Assembly: GCF_000292245.2 (NCBI RefSeq)
Contig: NZ_ALPT02000100.1
Span: 1-13,555, forward strand
Length of the DNA: 13,555 nucleotides
Direction of reading: 5' to 3'
DNA from: Alkalihalobacillus alcalophilus ATCC 27647 = CGMCC 1.3604
GTDB lineage: Bacteria > Bacillota > Bacilli > Bacillales > Bacillaceae_D
Made by a program: the position numbers and the translations under genes. Below the pieces are notes generated by a model. The model made no database searches and had not been told where the DNA came from. It saw only the letters and a program-made list of their open reading frames with translations. Numbering within the stretch: the stretch's first letter is position 1; each line of letters starts with the position of its first letter. Shown here one piece after another: positions 6,306-13,239 of the stretch.

Positions 6306-6331
6306 AAAAGATATAAAAGGGATGAAACGAT

Positions 6332-6904
6332 ATGGCACAAGAAAATCATACAAAATACGCAATACTTGGAATATTAACGACATCCTGTAACTCCGGTTAT
6401 GAGATTAAACAAATGATCGACAACAGCTTAAATCATTTTTGGAAAATTAGTTACGGACAGATTTATCCGATGTTAAAAACGTTAGTTACTGATGAGCTAG
6501 CTTATGTGGTGGAAGTTGCACAAGAAAACAAGCCAGACAAAAAGACTTACTTTATTACCGAAAAGGGGCGAGCGGTTTTACAAAATTGGCTTGAGACTCC
6601 AATTGAAAAAGTATCCATCGAAAAAAATGAGTTGCTTTTAAAACTATTTTTCAGCAGCAATCAAAAAAAAGAACAGCTTACGATTAAACATATCGAACAA
6701 TATATTGAAAAACTTCAAGAGCGATTGGCTGTTTTTTTAACAATTGAGCAATCCATTCATACTCATGGCACCGGACACCTTGATGAACAGTATTGGTTAA
6801 TCACATTAGATTATGGAAAAAGAGCGACACAAGCCGCAATCGAATGGGGAAACGCTGCAATTGCTACCATTAAAGGAGGAAACGTAAATGGAGAAAAGGA
6901 TTGA
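6332..6904 (+). CDS. PadR-family transcriptional regulator
   Basis: This is a DNA-binding repressor of the PadR family, 190 residues. The N-terminal winged helix spans about residues 5-85: KYAILGILTTSCNSGYEIKQ is the opening helix pair, SYGQIYPMLKTL the recognition helix, and KKTYFITEKGRAVLQNWL the wing and closing helix. The C-terminal half (about 95-180) is the helical Vir-like dimerisation domain, including a coiled segment around KHIEQYIEKLQERLAVF. AAAGGG precedes the ATG at a somewhat long spacing. The gene overlaps the next gene by 17 bases, indicating translational coupling, so the DUF4188 protein is probably under the control of this regulator. The effector (often a phenolic acid, drug or stress signal in this family) cannot be read from the sequence. 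Confidence 0.9.
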   Translation: MAQENHTKYAILGILTTSCNSGYEIKQMIDNSLNHFWKISYGQIYPMLKTLVTDELAYVVEVAQENKPDKKTYFITEKGRAVLQNWLETPIEKVSIEKNELLLKLFFSSNQKKEQLTIKHIEQYIEKLQERLAVFLTIEQSIHTHGTGHLDEQYWLITLDYGKRATQAAIEWGNAAIATIKGGNVNGEKD

Positions 6905-7361
6905 GACAAAAAGAGTAACCGCTGCCCATCGTGATAAACTGGTGTTATTTATGATTGGGATGAGAGTGAACAAGTGGTGGGCAATTCATAAATGGCTCCC
7001 CGTTGCTTTCGCTATGCCCGCTATGATCAAAGAGCTATATCAGAATAAAGAGTATGGTTGTTTATCGATGGAAAGCTTTTTTAGTTTAAGAACGACCTAT
7101 TTGCTTCAATATTGGCGTTCAGAGGAAGAGCTATTTGCTTATGCAAAAGGGCAAACCCATTTAAAAGCCTGGAAAAACTTCAACAAACGTTGCCGCAACA
7201 ACTCAGCCGTAGGTATTTATCATGAAACGTATGTTGTGGCTCCTGAAAAGATGGAGTCAATCTATGTGAATATGCCAAAGTTCGGCTTAGCAAAAGTATC
7301 CGGCTATGAGAAAGTAACAAAAAAATTACAAACCGCTTCACAAAGATTGGTTAAGAACTAA
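6888..7361 (+). CDS. DUF4188 family protein (monooxygenase-like fold)
   Basis: This 157-residue protein matches my recollection of the DUF4188 family, small cytosolic proteins related to dimeric alpha-beta barrel monooxygenases. Visible features are LFMIGMRVNKWWAIHKWLPV near the N-terminus (about 20-39), the LLQYWRSEEELFAYAKG segment (about 72-88) with H..AW..F following, and YHETYVV (about 111-117), which are typical of the family. The function is unknown; heme or small aromatic substrate handling has been suggested for related folds, but no metal or cofactor motif stands out. The start ATG at 6888 follows GGAGG (6874-6878) and lies inside the 3' end of padR. PadR and DUF4188 genes often travel together, which suggests a regulated detoxification or stress response. 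Confidence 0.78.
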   Translation: MEKRIETKRVTAAHRDKLVLFMIGMRVNKWWAIHKWLPVAFAMPAMIKELYQNKEYGCLSMESFFSLRTTYLLQYWRSEEELFAYAKGQTHLKAWKNFNKRCRNNSAVGIYHETYVVAPEKMESIYVNMPKFGLAKVSGYEKVTKKLQTASQRLVKN

Positions 7362-7498
7362 AGCTTAAGGGAATTGATTGCAAGAAAACCGTGGAATGGA
7401 TTTCCTTTCCTTAATAAAGGAAGCTCATACCCTGTTTATCGACTTACTTATTTTTATGAATAGCCCTTTCATTAATCAATAAAGAAGGTGGAAAAGAA

Positions 7499-7888
7499 GT
7501 GCTCGAATTTTTAGGTATTTTTAATGCAGTTCTATTTCTTGGGATAGCCGTTTTCCAACTATTATTAGCGTTTGGAAAACCATTAGCTGAATATTCGTAT
7601 GGGGGCAGGTTTACTGGAGTGCTTCCCTTACCGTTCCGAGTAGCTAGCTTTGTTTCAAGCTTGTTTTTAGTTGCTTTCGCTTTCGTTTATTTACAGTACA
7701 CAGGATTCATTTTTCCTGGAATAGACTTCCCATTTTTTAAATGGCTAATTGTCGGCATCGTTATCTTTCTTTTCATTAATACAGTTGGCAACTTAGCCTC
7801 CCAAAGTAAAAAAGAGAAATTCGTGATGTCTCCCCTTTCAGCACTAGCTTGTTTAGCCGGCGTTATTATTTTAGTTTTGACATGGTGA
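7499..7888 (+). CDS. Small integral membrane protein, four predicted helices
   Basis: I do not recognise this 129-residue protein. It has four hydrophobic stretches that should cross the membrane: about residues 4-26 (FLGIFNAVLFLGIAVFQLLL), 47-66, 81-101 and 110-128. A conserved-looking loop after the first helix reads GKPLAEYSYGGRFTGVLP, and SQSKKEKF forms a basic loop before the last helix. The start is GTG at 7499, supported by AAGGTGG seven bases upstream. A 137-base gap separates it from the DUF4188 gene with no clear terminator between, so read-through from the padR operon is possible. It converges on ppaC at a shared terminator. No function is proposed. Confidence 0.7.
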   Translation: MLEFLGIFNAVLFLGIAVFQLLLAFGKPLAEYSYGGRFTGVLPLPFRVASFVSSLFLVAFAFVYLQYTGFIFPGIDFPFFKWLIVGIVIFLFINTVGNLASQSKKEKFVMSPLSALACLAGVIILVLTW

Positions 7889-7930
7889 TTTAACGTATTT
7901 GCCGGGGCCGAAGTAGTCATTATTTTTATA

Positions 7931-7973
7931 AAAAAGTTGATGAGAAGCCTTTCAGCTCCTCACCAACTTTTTT
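7931..7973. terminator. Bidirectional intrinsic terminator between the membrane protein gene and ppaC
   Basis: AAAAAGTTGATGAGAAGC pairs with GCTCCTCACCAACTTTTTT with few mismatches around a short loop. It has T runs on the plus strand and, through the A run, on the minus strand. It would end transcripts from both converging genes. Confidence 0.85.
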
Positions 7974-7988
7974 ATTATATATAGTTCC

Positions 7989-8915
7989 TTATTGCAATGC
8001 TTCTGTTAAAGGTGGAACGATTTGCTTTTTACGTGAAACAACACCTTTTAGTAAGGCTGTTCCATTATCTAATGTTACATTAAAGGCCTTTTCAACAGCT
8101 GGTGCTTGACTTCCTAGTGTAAGAACTACTGAGTTGTTTTCTAAAATATCTGTGACAACTAGTACAAATAAATCAAGTTTTTTCTCTGCGATTAGTTCAG
8201 TTAGAACCGGCTCGATTTCAGCTTGACGATTGATCACTTCGTTCGTATCAACCGTGTTGACTTGAGCAACTTCAACTTTAAATTCACCCATTGAGAATTC
8301 TTTTGCATCAATTGAAATTAATTGTTGAACCGTTTTACTTGTTGTATCCGCTCCAGCTTTTAACATTTCTAATCCATAGCTGTTTGCATCAACACCAGCG
8401 ATTTCAGCAAGCTCTTTTGCAGCCGCTACATCTTCATCCGTGCATGTTGGCGATTTGAATAATAAAGAATCAGAAATAATGGCTGATAACATCAGCCCTG
8501 CAATATTTTGCTCGATTGCAATGCCTTTTTCTTTATAAATTTTTAAAAGGATCGTTGCTGTACATCCAACAGGCTCTGCACGATAGTATAGAGGATCGGC
8601 TGTTTCAAAATTAGCAATACGATGGTGATCGATTACTTCTAAAATACGAACATCCTTAATATCAGAAACACTTTGTTGGAATTCATTATGATCCACTAAA
8701 ATAACTTCTTCTGCTTCATTCGCGACCGTTTCCACAAGACGGGGTGTTTCTGTACTAAAGGTTTTTAAAGCATATTCCGTTTCTCCATTAACCTCACCAA
8801 GACGAACCGCTTCCGCTTGGACACCTAATTTGTTTTTTAAATCTGCATAAGCAATCGCTGAACAGATTGTATCTGTATCAGGGTTTTTATGGCCAAAAAT
8901 AAGTACGTTAGACAT
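7989..8915 (-). CDS. ppaC: Manganese-dependent inorganic pyrophosphatase (DHH family)
   Basis: The enzyme hydrolyses pyrophosphate to two phosphates in the cytoplasm, pulling biosynthetic reactions forward. The 308-residue length matches B. subtilis PpaC. All family II metal ligands are visible: His9, Asp13 and Asp15 in GHKNPDTD, Asp75 in LVDHNE, His97 in the DHH motif (96-98), and Asp149 in SDSLLF. The C-terminal DHHA2 domain ends with the substrate-binding SRKK motif (294-297). The ATG follows AAAGGAGCG. It appears to be a single-gene unit, with its own promoter upstream and the bidirectional terminator downstream. Nothing is missing or unusual. Confidence 0.96.
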   Translation of the reverse strand: MSNVLIFGHKNPDTDTICSAIAYADLKNKLGVQAEAVRLGEVNGETEYALKTFSTETPRLVETVANEAEEVILVDHNEFQQSVSDIKDVRILEVIDHHRIANFETADPLYYRAEPVGCTATILLKIYKEKGIAIEQNIAGLMLSAIISDSLLFKSPTCTDEDVAAAKELAEIAGVDANSYGLEMLKAGADTTSKTVQQLISIDAKEFSMGEFKVEVAQVNTVDTNEVINRQAEIEPVLTELIAEKKLDLFVLVVTDILENNSVVLTLGSQAPAVEKAFNVTLDNGTALLKGVVSRKKQIVPPLTEALQ

Positions 8916-8959
8916 AATCTCGCTCCTTTTAAATGTTTACATTTTTTTATCTATCATCG

Positions 8960-8988
8960 ATTCTACCATGAGTTGTCCTACTTTTACA
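8960..8988 (-). promoter_or_regulatory. Candidate ppaC promoter with extended -10
   Basis: On the minus strand TGTAAA (8988-8983) and TAGAAT (8965-8960) are 17 bases apart, and TGG immediately precedes the -10, giving the extended TGnTAGAAT form. This is consistent with a constitutive housekeeping gene. The -35 match is weak. Confidence 0.45.
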
Positions 8989-9092
8989 TAATCGATTTTA
9001 CAACAGATTGAAACGAAAGCAAACCATCTCGATAGGAATAATTTAAATTATTGAATAATTAATCCGTTCTTCCGTTGGTCAAGCTGCTTTTA

Positions 9093-9129
9093 GGCGGCTT
9101 TCCTCCTCTCTTTTTTCACATCATCGCTG
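9093..9129 (-). repeat. 37-bp intergenic repeat, copy 2 (between pflA terminator and ppaC)
   Basis: Identical to 3782-3818 over all 37 bases. In this copy the flanks are complementary: GCTTTTAGGC before it and GCCTAAAGC after it on the plus strand, so the conserved block would be presented in a large hairpin. It lies past the pflA terminator in the minus-strand direction, in the ppaC upstream region. Confidence 0.75.
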
Positions 9130-9147
9130 CCTAAAGCTTCTCCTACT

Positions 9148-9188
9148 AAAAAGAGTTCAATGAGGAATTATCTCGTCATCGAACTCTT
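9148..9188 (-). terminator. Intrinsic terminator of the pflBA operon
   Basis: On the minus strand AAGAGTTC..ATGA..GAG (9188-9172) pairs with CTC..TTGAACTCTT (9164-9151), followed by TTTTT. It begins nine bases past the pflA stop codon. Confidence 0.8.
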
Positions 9189-9196
9189 CTTTATCA

Positions 9197-9925
9197 TCAC
9201 TTCGCTATTAAAATCGATTCTGCTTTTTCAACCAGTTCCTTACTTGGTGAATCAATTCCTTTAAGAGGATACGGATACCCAAGTGCCTCCCATTTATAAA
9301 CGCCCATTTGATGATATGGCAACACTTCTACTTTCTCGACATTAGTAAGCGTCCCAATAAAATCAGACAAACGTCTTAAATACTTCTCATCATCATTAAT
9401 GGTCGGTACGAGCACATGTCGGATCCAGACAGGAATATTTTTCTTTGACAAGTATTTCGCAAAATCAAGAGGGGCTCGATTTGGTTTCCCCGTTAGCTCA
9501 CGATGTTTTTGATTATCGATATGCTTTAAATCTAACAAAACGAGATCCGTATATTCAAGCAATTCATCCAGTTCCTTTAAAAAAAGTTCTCCCTTTTCAA
9601 AACAACCGCCCGATGAATCGATCGTCGTGTGGATGCCTCGCTCTTTACACGCTTTAAAAAGTGCGATTAGGAATGGAATCTGCAGAAGGGGTTCCCCACC
9701 GCTAACCGTAATCCCTCCATTCGAAGCGGCAAAAAAGGGACGGTAATCCTCAAGCTCAACTAAGATTTCCTCCACTGTTTTATCGGTTCCGGTTCCAATT
9801 TTCCAAGTGTCGGCATTATGGCAATATTTGCAACGTAACAAACAACCTTGTAGAAATAACACATAACGGATACCAGGCCCATCTACTGCCCCAAATGTTT
9901 CCACTGAATGAATATTCCCCTTCAT
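9197..9925 (-). CDS. pflA: Pyruvate formate-lyase activating enzyme (radical SAM)
   Basis: The enzyme uses a 4Fe-4S cluster and S-adenosylmethionine to place the glycyl radical on PflB. The 242-residue protein has the CX3CX2C cluster motif in GCLLRCKYCHN (Cys28, Cys32, Cys35), preceded by the VDGPGIRYVLFLQGC stretch typical of glycyl radical activases. SGGEPLLQ (75-82) is the SAM-binding GGE motif. It has no extra ferredoxin domain, which separates it from activases of other glycyl radical enzymes such as glycerol dehydratase. The ATG follows AGGAG within the 15-base gap after the pflB stop, so the two are co-transcribed and probably translationally linked. Confidence 0.95.
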   Translation of the reverse strand: MKGNIHSVETFGAVDGPGIRYVLFLQGCLLRCKYCHNADTWKIGTGTDKTVEEILVELEDYRPFFAASNGGITVSGGEPLLQIPFLIALFKACKERGIHTTIDSSGGCFEKGELFLKELDELLEYTDLVLLDLKHIDNQKHRELTGKPNRAPLDFAKYLSKKNIPVWIRHVLVPTINDDEKYLRRLSDFIGTLTNVEKVEVLPYHQMGVYKWEALGYPYPLKGIDSPSKELVEKAESILIAK

Positions 9926-9940
9926 GCGATCAACTCCTAT

Positions 9941-12196
9941 CTAGATTGGCTCCGTTACCTTTTCCTGTTCGGCTATTGCACCGTGGAAGGTACGGTTAAT
10001 AACATCCAATTGTTGTTCTTTTGTTAATTTAATAAAGTTTACAGCATATCCAGAAACACGAATGGTTAGCTGTGGATAATTTTCTGGATGCTCCATTGCA
10101 TCAATTAACTGCTTTTGGTTAAAGACGTTAATATTTAAATGATGGCCTCCTTTGGCGATATAACCATCTAAAATCGCCACAAGATTTTGAACTCGAGCCC
10201 CACTTTCTTTTCCTAACGCTTTTGGCACAATGGAAAAGGTGTTCGATACACCATCTAAGGCATAATGATAAGGAATTTTGGCCACCGAACTTAAGGAGGC
10301 AAGAGCACCTGAACGATCTCGTCCATGCATCGGATTAGCTCCTGGAGCAAATGGTTCACCAGCCCTTCTGCCATCTGGTGTATTCCCTGTCTTTTGTCCG
10401 TACACGACATTAGACGTAATCGTTAATACAGATGTAGTCGTTTTCGAATCACGGTATGTCTTATACTTTTTCAATTTGTTCATAAAGTTTTTGACTACTT
10501 CAACAGCAATTGCATCGACGCGTTCATCATTATTTCCGTAAGTTGGATAGTCTCCTTCAACATAATAGTCAATGACCATTCCTTTTTCATCACGAATCGC
10601 GTGAACTTTAGAATGTTTAATCGCACTCAGAGAGTCAGTTACAACGCTAAGTCCGGCTATTCCTGTTGCCATCGTGCGTAGAACCTCTGTATCATGTAAA
10701 GCCATTTCAATTCTTTCGTAGCTATATTTATCGTGCATGTAATGAATGATGTTGAGAGAATTAATATAAAGTTCTGCTAACCATTCCATCATGACTTCAA
10801 ACTTTTCCGCGACTTCCTCATAATGAAGAATGTCACTTGTAACCGGCTCCATTTTAGGACCAACTTGTTCTTGTAACTTTTCGTCAACACCACCATTAAT
10901 AGCGTATAATAAGGTTTTCGCTAAATTAGCTCTCGCTCCAAAAAATTGCATTTGTTTTCCGATACGCATTGCTGATACACAACAAGCAATCCCATAATCG
11001 TCGCCCCACTCCGGTCGCATTAAATCATCATTTTCATACTGGATTGCACTTGTTCTAATCGACATTTTCGCACAAAAGGCTTTAAAGGCTGCTGGCAACT
11101 TAGTCGACCATAAGACGGTCAAATTTGGCTCTGGTGCTGGTCCAAGGTTCTCAAGCGTGTGCAAAAAGCGAAATGAATTTTTTGTCACAAGGTGCTGACC
11201 ATTTATCGACATTCCCGCAATCGATTCGGTTACCCATGTCGGATCGCCACTAAATAATTCGTTGTATTCAGGCGTTCTTGCAAATTTGACCAAGCGTAAC
11301 TTCATCACAAAATGATCAACAAGCTCCTGGACTTCCTTTTCAGAAAGTAGATTTTTCTTTAAATCTCTCTCAATAAATATATCTAAAAATGTTGAAACTC
11401 GTCCTAAGCTCATTGCTGCCCCATTTTGTTCTTTAATGGCCGCTAAATAAGCTAGATAGAGCCACTGGAAAGCTTCCTTCGCATTAGTCGCCGGCTTCGA
11501 TAAATCAAATCCATATTTAGTCCCAAGCTCCTTTAATTCTTCTAATGCTCGAATTTGTTCAGCTAACTCTTCCCTCAACCGAATTTGCTCTTCGGTCATC
11601 GTTTGACTCGTTTCCTTTTTGTCCTTTATCTTTTGTTGGATTAAAAAGTCCACTCCATATAAAGCGACCCGGCGATAATCACCAATAATCCGTCCTCTAC
11701 CATAGGCATCAGGTAAACCAGTAATAATCCCTGCTTTTCTAGCTTTCTTCATCTCATCTGTGTAAGCATCAAAGACTCCTTGGTTATGTGTTTTGCGATA
11801 TTTAGTGAAAATTTCTGATATCTCTTCATCGACTTGATACCCGTAAGAGGTTGCTGCTGTTTCGGCCATACGAATTCCACCAAATGGCATTAACGAGCGT
11901 TTAAATGGTTCATCTGTTTGAAGCCCTACAATTTTCTCTAATGACTGATTCAAATAACCGGGACCATGTGAAATAATCGTTGAAACCATTTTAGTATCTA
12001 AGTCATAGACACCGCCTCGTAGCCTTTCATCATTGGTTAAATCCATAATTTGCTGCCAAAGTTGTTTAGTAGCCTCTGTTGCCCCTTCTAAAAAACCTTC
12101 ATCACCATCATAGCTCGACACATTTGTAAGGATAAAATCTCTGACATCGACTTCCTTTTTCCAACTTTCCCCTCTAAAAGAATGCCATTGCTCCAT
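9941..12196 (-). CDS. pflB: Formate C-acetyltransferase (pyruvate formate-lyase)
   Basis: This oxygen-sensitive glycyl radical enzyme converts pyruvate and CoA to acetyl-CoA and formate during anaerobic growth. The 751-residue product is close to the 760 of E. coli PflB. The active-site cysteine pair is Cys405-Cys406 in YGIACCVSAM. The C-terminal glycyl radical motif RVSGYAVNF places the radical at Gly716, and the conserved GNTPDGR stretch precedes it. The ATG follows GAGGAGG at a normal distance. pflA follows after 15 bases. B. subtilis 168 lacks this enzyme, whereas several facultatively anaerobic Bacillaceae have it. Control by redox is suggested by the Rex/Fnr-type operator upstream. No frameshift or missing residue is evident. 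Confidence 0.97.
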   Translation of the reverse strand: MEQWHSFRGESWKKEVDVRDFILTNVSSYDGDEGFLEGATEATKQLWQQIMDLTNDERLRGGVYDLDTKMVSTIISHGPGYLNQSLEKIVGLQTDEPFKRSLMPFGGIRMAETAATSYGYQVDEEISEIFTKYRKTHNQGVFDAYTDEMKKARKAGIITGLPDAYGRGRIIGDYRRVALYGVDFLIQQKIKDKKETSQTMTEEQIRLREELAEQIRALEELKELGTKYGFDLSKPATNAKEAFQWLYLAYLAAIKEQNGAAMSLGRVSTFLDIFIERDLKKNLLSEKEVQELVDHFVMKLRLVKFARTPEYNELFSGDPTWVTESIAGMSINGQHLVTKNSFRFLHTLENLGPAPEPNLTVLWSTKLPAAFKAFCAKMSIRTSAIQYENDDLMRPEWGDDYGIACCVSAMRIGKQMQFFGARANLAKTLLYAINGGVDEKLQEQVGPKMEPVTSDILHYEEVAEKFEVMMEWLAELYINSLNIIHYMHDKYSYERIEMALHDTEVLRTMATGIAGLSVVTDSLSAIKHSKVHAIRDEKGMVIDYYVEGDYPTYGNNDERVDAIAVEVVKNFMNKLKKYKTYRDSKTTTSVLTITSNVVYGQKTGNTPDGRRAGEPFAPGANPMHGRDRSGALASLSSVAKIPYHYALDGVSNTFSIVPKALGKESGARVQNLVAILDGYIAKGGHHLNINVFNQKQLIDAMEHPENYPQLTIRVSGYAVNFIKLTKEQQLDVINRTFHGAIAEQEKVTEPI

Positions 12197-12299
12197 TTGT
12201 TCTTCCTCCTCATATTTTGGAATAAAAACAATAACAGATTAATTGAAATGTATATAACAGCTATTACACTTTTATTGTACTACCAAATTCAGACAATGG

Positions 12300-12327
12300 A
12301 TTATCCCAATTATGAAGCTATTGTGAA
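12300..12327 (-). promoter_or_regulatory. Predicted pflBA promoter
   Basis: On the minus strand TTCACA (12327-12322) and GATAAT (12305-12300) are 16 bases apart. Transcription would start near 12293, giving a leader of about 100 bases. The -35 lies inside the TTGTGAA-N4-TTCACAA palindrome, so a repressor bound there would block RNA polymerase. Confidence 0.5.
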
Positions 12328-12338
12328 CACTTTCACAA
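12321..12338. promoter_or_regulatory. Rex (or Fnr/CRP-type) operator upstream of pflB
   Basis: TTGTGAACACTTTCACAA is a perfect 7+4+7 palindrome of the Rex form TTGTGAANNNNTTCACAA. It also satisfies the Fnr/CRP form TGTGA-N6-TCACA. Rex would repress at high NAD+/NADH and release the operon when oxygen is limiting; Fnr would activate. The overlap with the predicted -35 favours repression by Rex, but a start site a few bases further downstream would suit Fnr. Confidence 0.75.
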
Positions 12339-12750
12339 ATGTTGCTATTAGTTGATTTAGTCCTCCTTTTTAAGCGATTAGTCGTTTCAGTTTAATTAGA
12401 TACACGTATTAAATTTATCTCTAACTGTATTAGTACTATTTAGTTATGTGTTATAATAATGCCATGAAGATTCTCTTTTTTTCTCAAAAGACTTTTTCTG
12501 AAAACATGGACAGAGCGAAACCGCTATATCTTGAATCGACCTTTAGATAAATGGTATCCTCCAACTCAGATCCCTTTCTCCAATTTTCTGTCCGTTTCGA
12601 CTTTTTCCCTTTTTCATATGGCTATTTTGGAGTTTTATCTAAATCATTTGTCGCATATTGAAGAACTTTTTATTGGAAAGAAATAAAGGAAAACACACCT
12701 TTTTACCTAATATAAATACTAATAAGAATATAAAACGGGAGGTTGTACGA
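12339..12750. other. Spacer between pflB and the small winged-helix gene
   Basis: No gene is supported. A plus-strand promoter candidate, TTAGTA (12430-12435) and TATAAT (12452-12457) spaced by 16, may drive the gene at 12751 through a long leader. TTTAGATAAA (12542-12551) and TTTATCTAAA (12634-12643) are a 10-base inverted repeat 82 bases apart, and GGACAGA/TCTGTCC (12508-12514 and 12587-12593) lie inside a similar span. On the minus strand a frame ending at 12484 lacks a start codon and was not called. Confidence 0.45.
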
Positions 12751-12996
12751 TTGAATGAAAGTGATTTAATGTTTACAGTGATAGAAGGTATGTGTGAAGC
12801 TTGTGTCTTACCAACGCTCCCGACATTATGTGTTAGGACAGGACATACAAAAGAAGAGTTGTTGCCGCTATTAGCTCAATTAAAAAAAGAAGGTAAAATC
12901 GAATGGATCAATGAAGAAATCGTCATATCCTTACCGAAACCCGAGTGGTATTTAGACTATTTACTTTCTCTTCAAAAAATAAAAGTGCTGCCATAG
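12751..12996 (+). CDS. Small hypothetical protein, winged-helix-like, with CxxC
   Basis: I do not recognise this 81-residue protein. The start is TTG at 12751, chosen because GGGAGG (12737-12742) lies eight bases upstream; the frame is open back to 12658 but without a ribosome site. Residues about 19-60 (LPTLPTLCVRTGHTKEELLP, then LLAQLKKEGKIEWI) resemble a helix-turn-helix with a wing, as in small transcription regulators. Cysteines at 15, 18 and 27 form a C-x2-C-x8-C pattern that might bind metal or sense redox, though this is only a suggestion. It stands alone between the divergent pfl operon and a terminator that overlaps its stop codon. Confidence 0.62.
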   Translation: MNESDLMFTVIEGMCEACVLPTLPTLCVRTGHTKEELLPLLAQLKKEGKIEWINEEIVISLPKPEWYLDYLLSLQKIKVLP

Positions 12997-13022
12997 AGTC
13001 CAATAATGACTTTATGGTTTTT
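12991..13022 (+). terminator. Intrinsic terminator overlapping the stop codon of the small gene
   Basis: CCATAGAGTC (12991-13000) pairs with GACTTTATGG (13008-13017) through ten pairs including one G-U, around a seven-base loop, followed by TTTTT. The TAG stop lies in the 5' arm. Confidence 0.85.
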
Positions 13023-13152
13023 CTTATTACTTATTTTCACAAATTCCCTCTACTTAACCTAGATAACAGTTGAACTTTCCCTACTATATTGTTGGCATCT
13101 ATACAAAGCACAACATTTTATCGAAAACTTGCCCTAAATAAGCAGTGGGTAG

Positions 13153-13176
13153 CTACTCTCCTAAATTGGAGAGTAG
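13153..13176. repeat. Perfect 9-bp hairpin
   Basis: CTACTCTCC (13153-13161) and GGAGAGTAG (13168-13176) pair perfectly around TAAATT. No T run follows on either strand, so it is not a standard terminator. It sits just ahead of a terminator-like hairpin and the tandem array. Confidence 0.6.
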
Positions 13177-13195
13177 ATGGGTACGAGATATAGCG

Positions 13196-13236
13196 ATAAG
13201 CCGAGTTGAAGCTGAAGCTAACTTGGCTTATTTTTG
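13196..13236 (+). terminator. Terminator-like hairpin at the head of the tandem array
   Basis: ATAAGCCGAGTT (13196-13207) pairs with AACTTGGCTTAT (13220-13231) over twelve positions with one G-U, followed by TTTTTG. There is no gene directly upstream apart from the small one already terminated at 12991-13022, so it may belong to the repeat array. Confidence 0.7.
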
Positions 13237-13239
13237 TGC

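Larger units (their letters stand above)
5350..6331. other. Gene-free spacer with two inverted palindromic repeats
   Basis: No intact gene is supported between the hisS leader promoter and padR. The open frames here lie largely inside the repeat copies and have no ribosome sites. Between the repeats (5626-5947) there are short stretches that look like decayed coding DNA: on the plus strand a frame at about 5754-5878 ends in VTDLVIEREKSFSS and a stop but has no start. AGCTAATGTAC occurs twice, at 5794-5804 and 5873-5883. From 6110 to 6250 nothing is recognised apart from a small ATTTTCTC/GAGAAAAT stem (6216-6243). Confidence 0.6.

Noticed and set aside
12466..12552. Short plus-strand frame after the TATAAT at 12452
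   Set aside because: A 28-codon frame starts near 12465 but has no ribosome site and its composition gives no leader-peptide pattern for any amino acid.
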